In this document: piece after piece, positions 60,785 through 60,987 of the stretch
How the letters are laid out: every line of letters begins with the position of its first letter
How positions within the stretch are numbered: the first letter of the stretch is position 1
Assembly (NCBI RefSeq): GCF_000466425.1
Contig: NZ_KE992115.1
Coordinates: forward strand, 1-60,987
DNA length: 60,987 nt
DNA from: Capnocytophaga sp. oral taxon 863 str. F0517
GTDB lineage: Bacteria > Bacteroidota > Bacteroidia > Flavobacteriales > Flavobacteriaceae
Direction of reading: 5' to 3'
Program-made: the position numbers and the translations under genes
The notes under the pieces: model-generated
Databases searched by the model: none
What the model saw: only the letters and a program-made list of their open reading frames with translations
Told to the model about the DNA's origin: nothing

Positions 60785-60828
60785 CAAAGATACGAAATAA
60801 TGACTAATGACCAATACCTAATACCCAA
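60785..60828 (-). promoter_or_regulatory. acyltransferase promoter within heptamers
   Basis: Minus-strand TATCTTTG (60785-60792) and TTG (60812-60814), 19-nt spacing. Four heptamers (TGACTAA TGACCAA TACCTAA TACCCAA, 60801-60828) cover the -33 region. Confidence 0.65.
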
Positions 60829-60863
60829 TTAATTTACAAAATCGCTCATCTTTGCATAGAAAA

Positions 60864-60893
60864 AGAGAGACTTCCAGTGTTGGAAGTCTCTCT
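60864..60893 (-). terminator. hairpin, likely terminator of a minus-strand gene beyond the window
   Basis: Perfect 13-bp arms (60864-60876, 60881-60893, AGAGAGACTTCCA and complement) with a GTGT loop. On the minus strand it is followed by TTTTTC, so it could end a transcript entering from the right. No gene is visible from 60815 to 60987. Confidence 0.6.
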
Positions 60894-60938
60894 TAGGTTA
60901 TATCCCTTTTAGTAGTCAGTGATTCGTCTCTTGTAACT

Positions 60939-60959
60939 AGTCATTAGTCACTTGTCACT
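60939..60959. repeat. heptamers AGTCATT-AGTCACT-TGTCACT
   Basis: Three units of the heptamer family near the right edge, in the opposite sense to those at 60801-60828 across the hairpin. Confidence 0.7.
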
Positions 60960-60987
60960 ATTCCTATCTATAAAGGGTAAAGTGTCC

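Noticed and set aside
60864-60893. Small regulatory RNA
   Set aside because: A near -7 box (CATCTTTG) precedes it, but the hairpin followed by T-run on the minus strand is more simply a terminator.

Overview
The window looks like chromosome from a member of the Bacteroidota, family Flavobacteriaceae. Promoters follow the Bacteroidota pattern (a TAnnTTTG box, often with TTTG about 19-20 nt upstream), Shine-Dalgarno sites are not obvious, and many genes belong to families typical of this group (DUF4139, DUF4249, DUF4270, DUF4290, DUF5686, DUF4258, a TonB-dependent receptor with a carboxypeptidase-like N-terminal domain). A Capnocytophaga-like organism is my best guess. The reasons are a plausible set of sulfonolipid (capnine) genes and the overall gene content, but the sequence alone does not prove it.

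Layout. 0.1-2.3 kb: surE, a small membrane protein and a Fic protein, ending in three stacked hairpins. 2.5-8.2 kb (minus strand): DUF4139 protein, META lipoprotein with a decayed duplicate of its 3' end, DUF4298 protein, a VapBC-type toxin-antitoxin pair, a MacB-like permease and a cysteine desulfurase. 8.3-12.6 kb: lipoproteins, then a TonB-dependent receptor with its DUF4249 partner. 12.6-20.7 kb: rhodanese, aminotransferase, two SDR-type oxidoreductases, a DUF5686 outer-membrane protein and a secreted ankyrin protein. 20.7-29.2 kb: a two-HTH S24-like regulator, an alpha-oxoamine synthase, a small hydrolase, rarA, an acyl-CoA thioesterase, an acyl-CoA dehydrogenase, a cysteine-synthase-like enzyme and a lytic transglycosylase. 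The synthase and the cysteine-synthase-like enzyme are candidates for capnine synthesis. 29.4-41.8 kb: mevalonate kinase, TrmH-type methyltransferase, tsaE, murA, tRNA-Arg(ACG), rpsA, an LTA-synthase-like enzyme, and an operon of a Fur-family gene, purA and a DUF4270 gene. 41.8-52.7 kb: WG-repeat lipoprotein, a PepSY/flavodoxin/reductase fusion, and the MoxR-DUF58-DUF4350-DUF4129-SpoIIM cluster divergent from an RDD gene. 52.7-54.4 kb: a Schlafen/AlbA-type ATP-binding gene bracketed by two nearly identical 122-bp direct repeats. 54.5-61 kb: azurin, a degenerate FAH-fold protein, rsmD, DinB-like, purN, coaD, folC, ferredoxin, DUF3109 and a lysophospholipid acyltransferase.

Most genes are housekeeping or envelope functions in short operons. 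A few AT-richer, probably mobile genes (Fic, VapBC, an orphan antitoxin-like gene, the AlbA-domain gene) sit singly between conserved blocks. The most unusual non-coding signal is a family of degenerate 7-bp tandem repeats (roughly TGRYNAR or its complement) and related 16-bp repeats in a dozen or so intergenic gaps. They are often in inverted arrangement, and in several places they overlap the -33 promoter region. The best candidates for something undescribed are this heptamer family and the repeat-bracketed AlbA locus.
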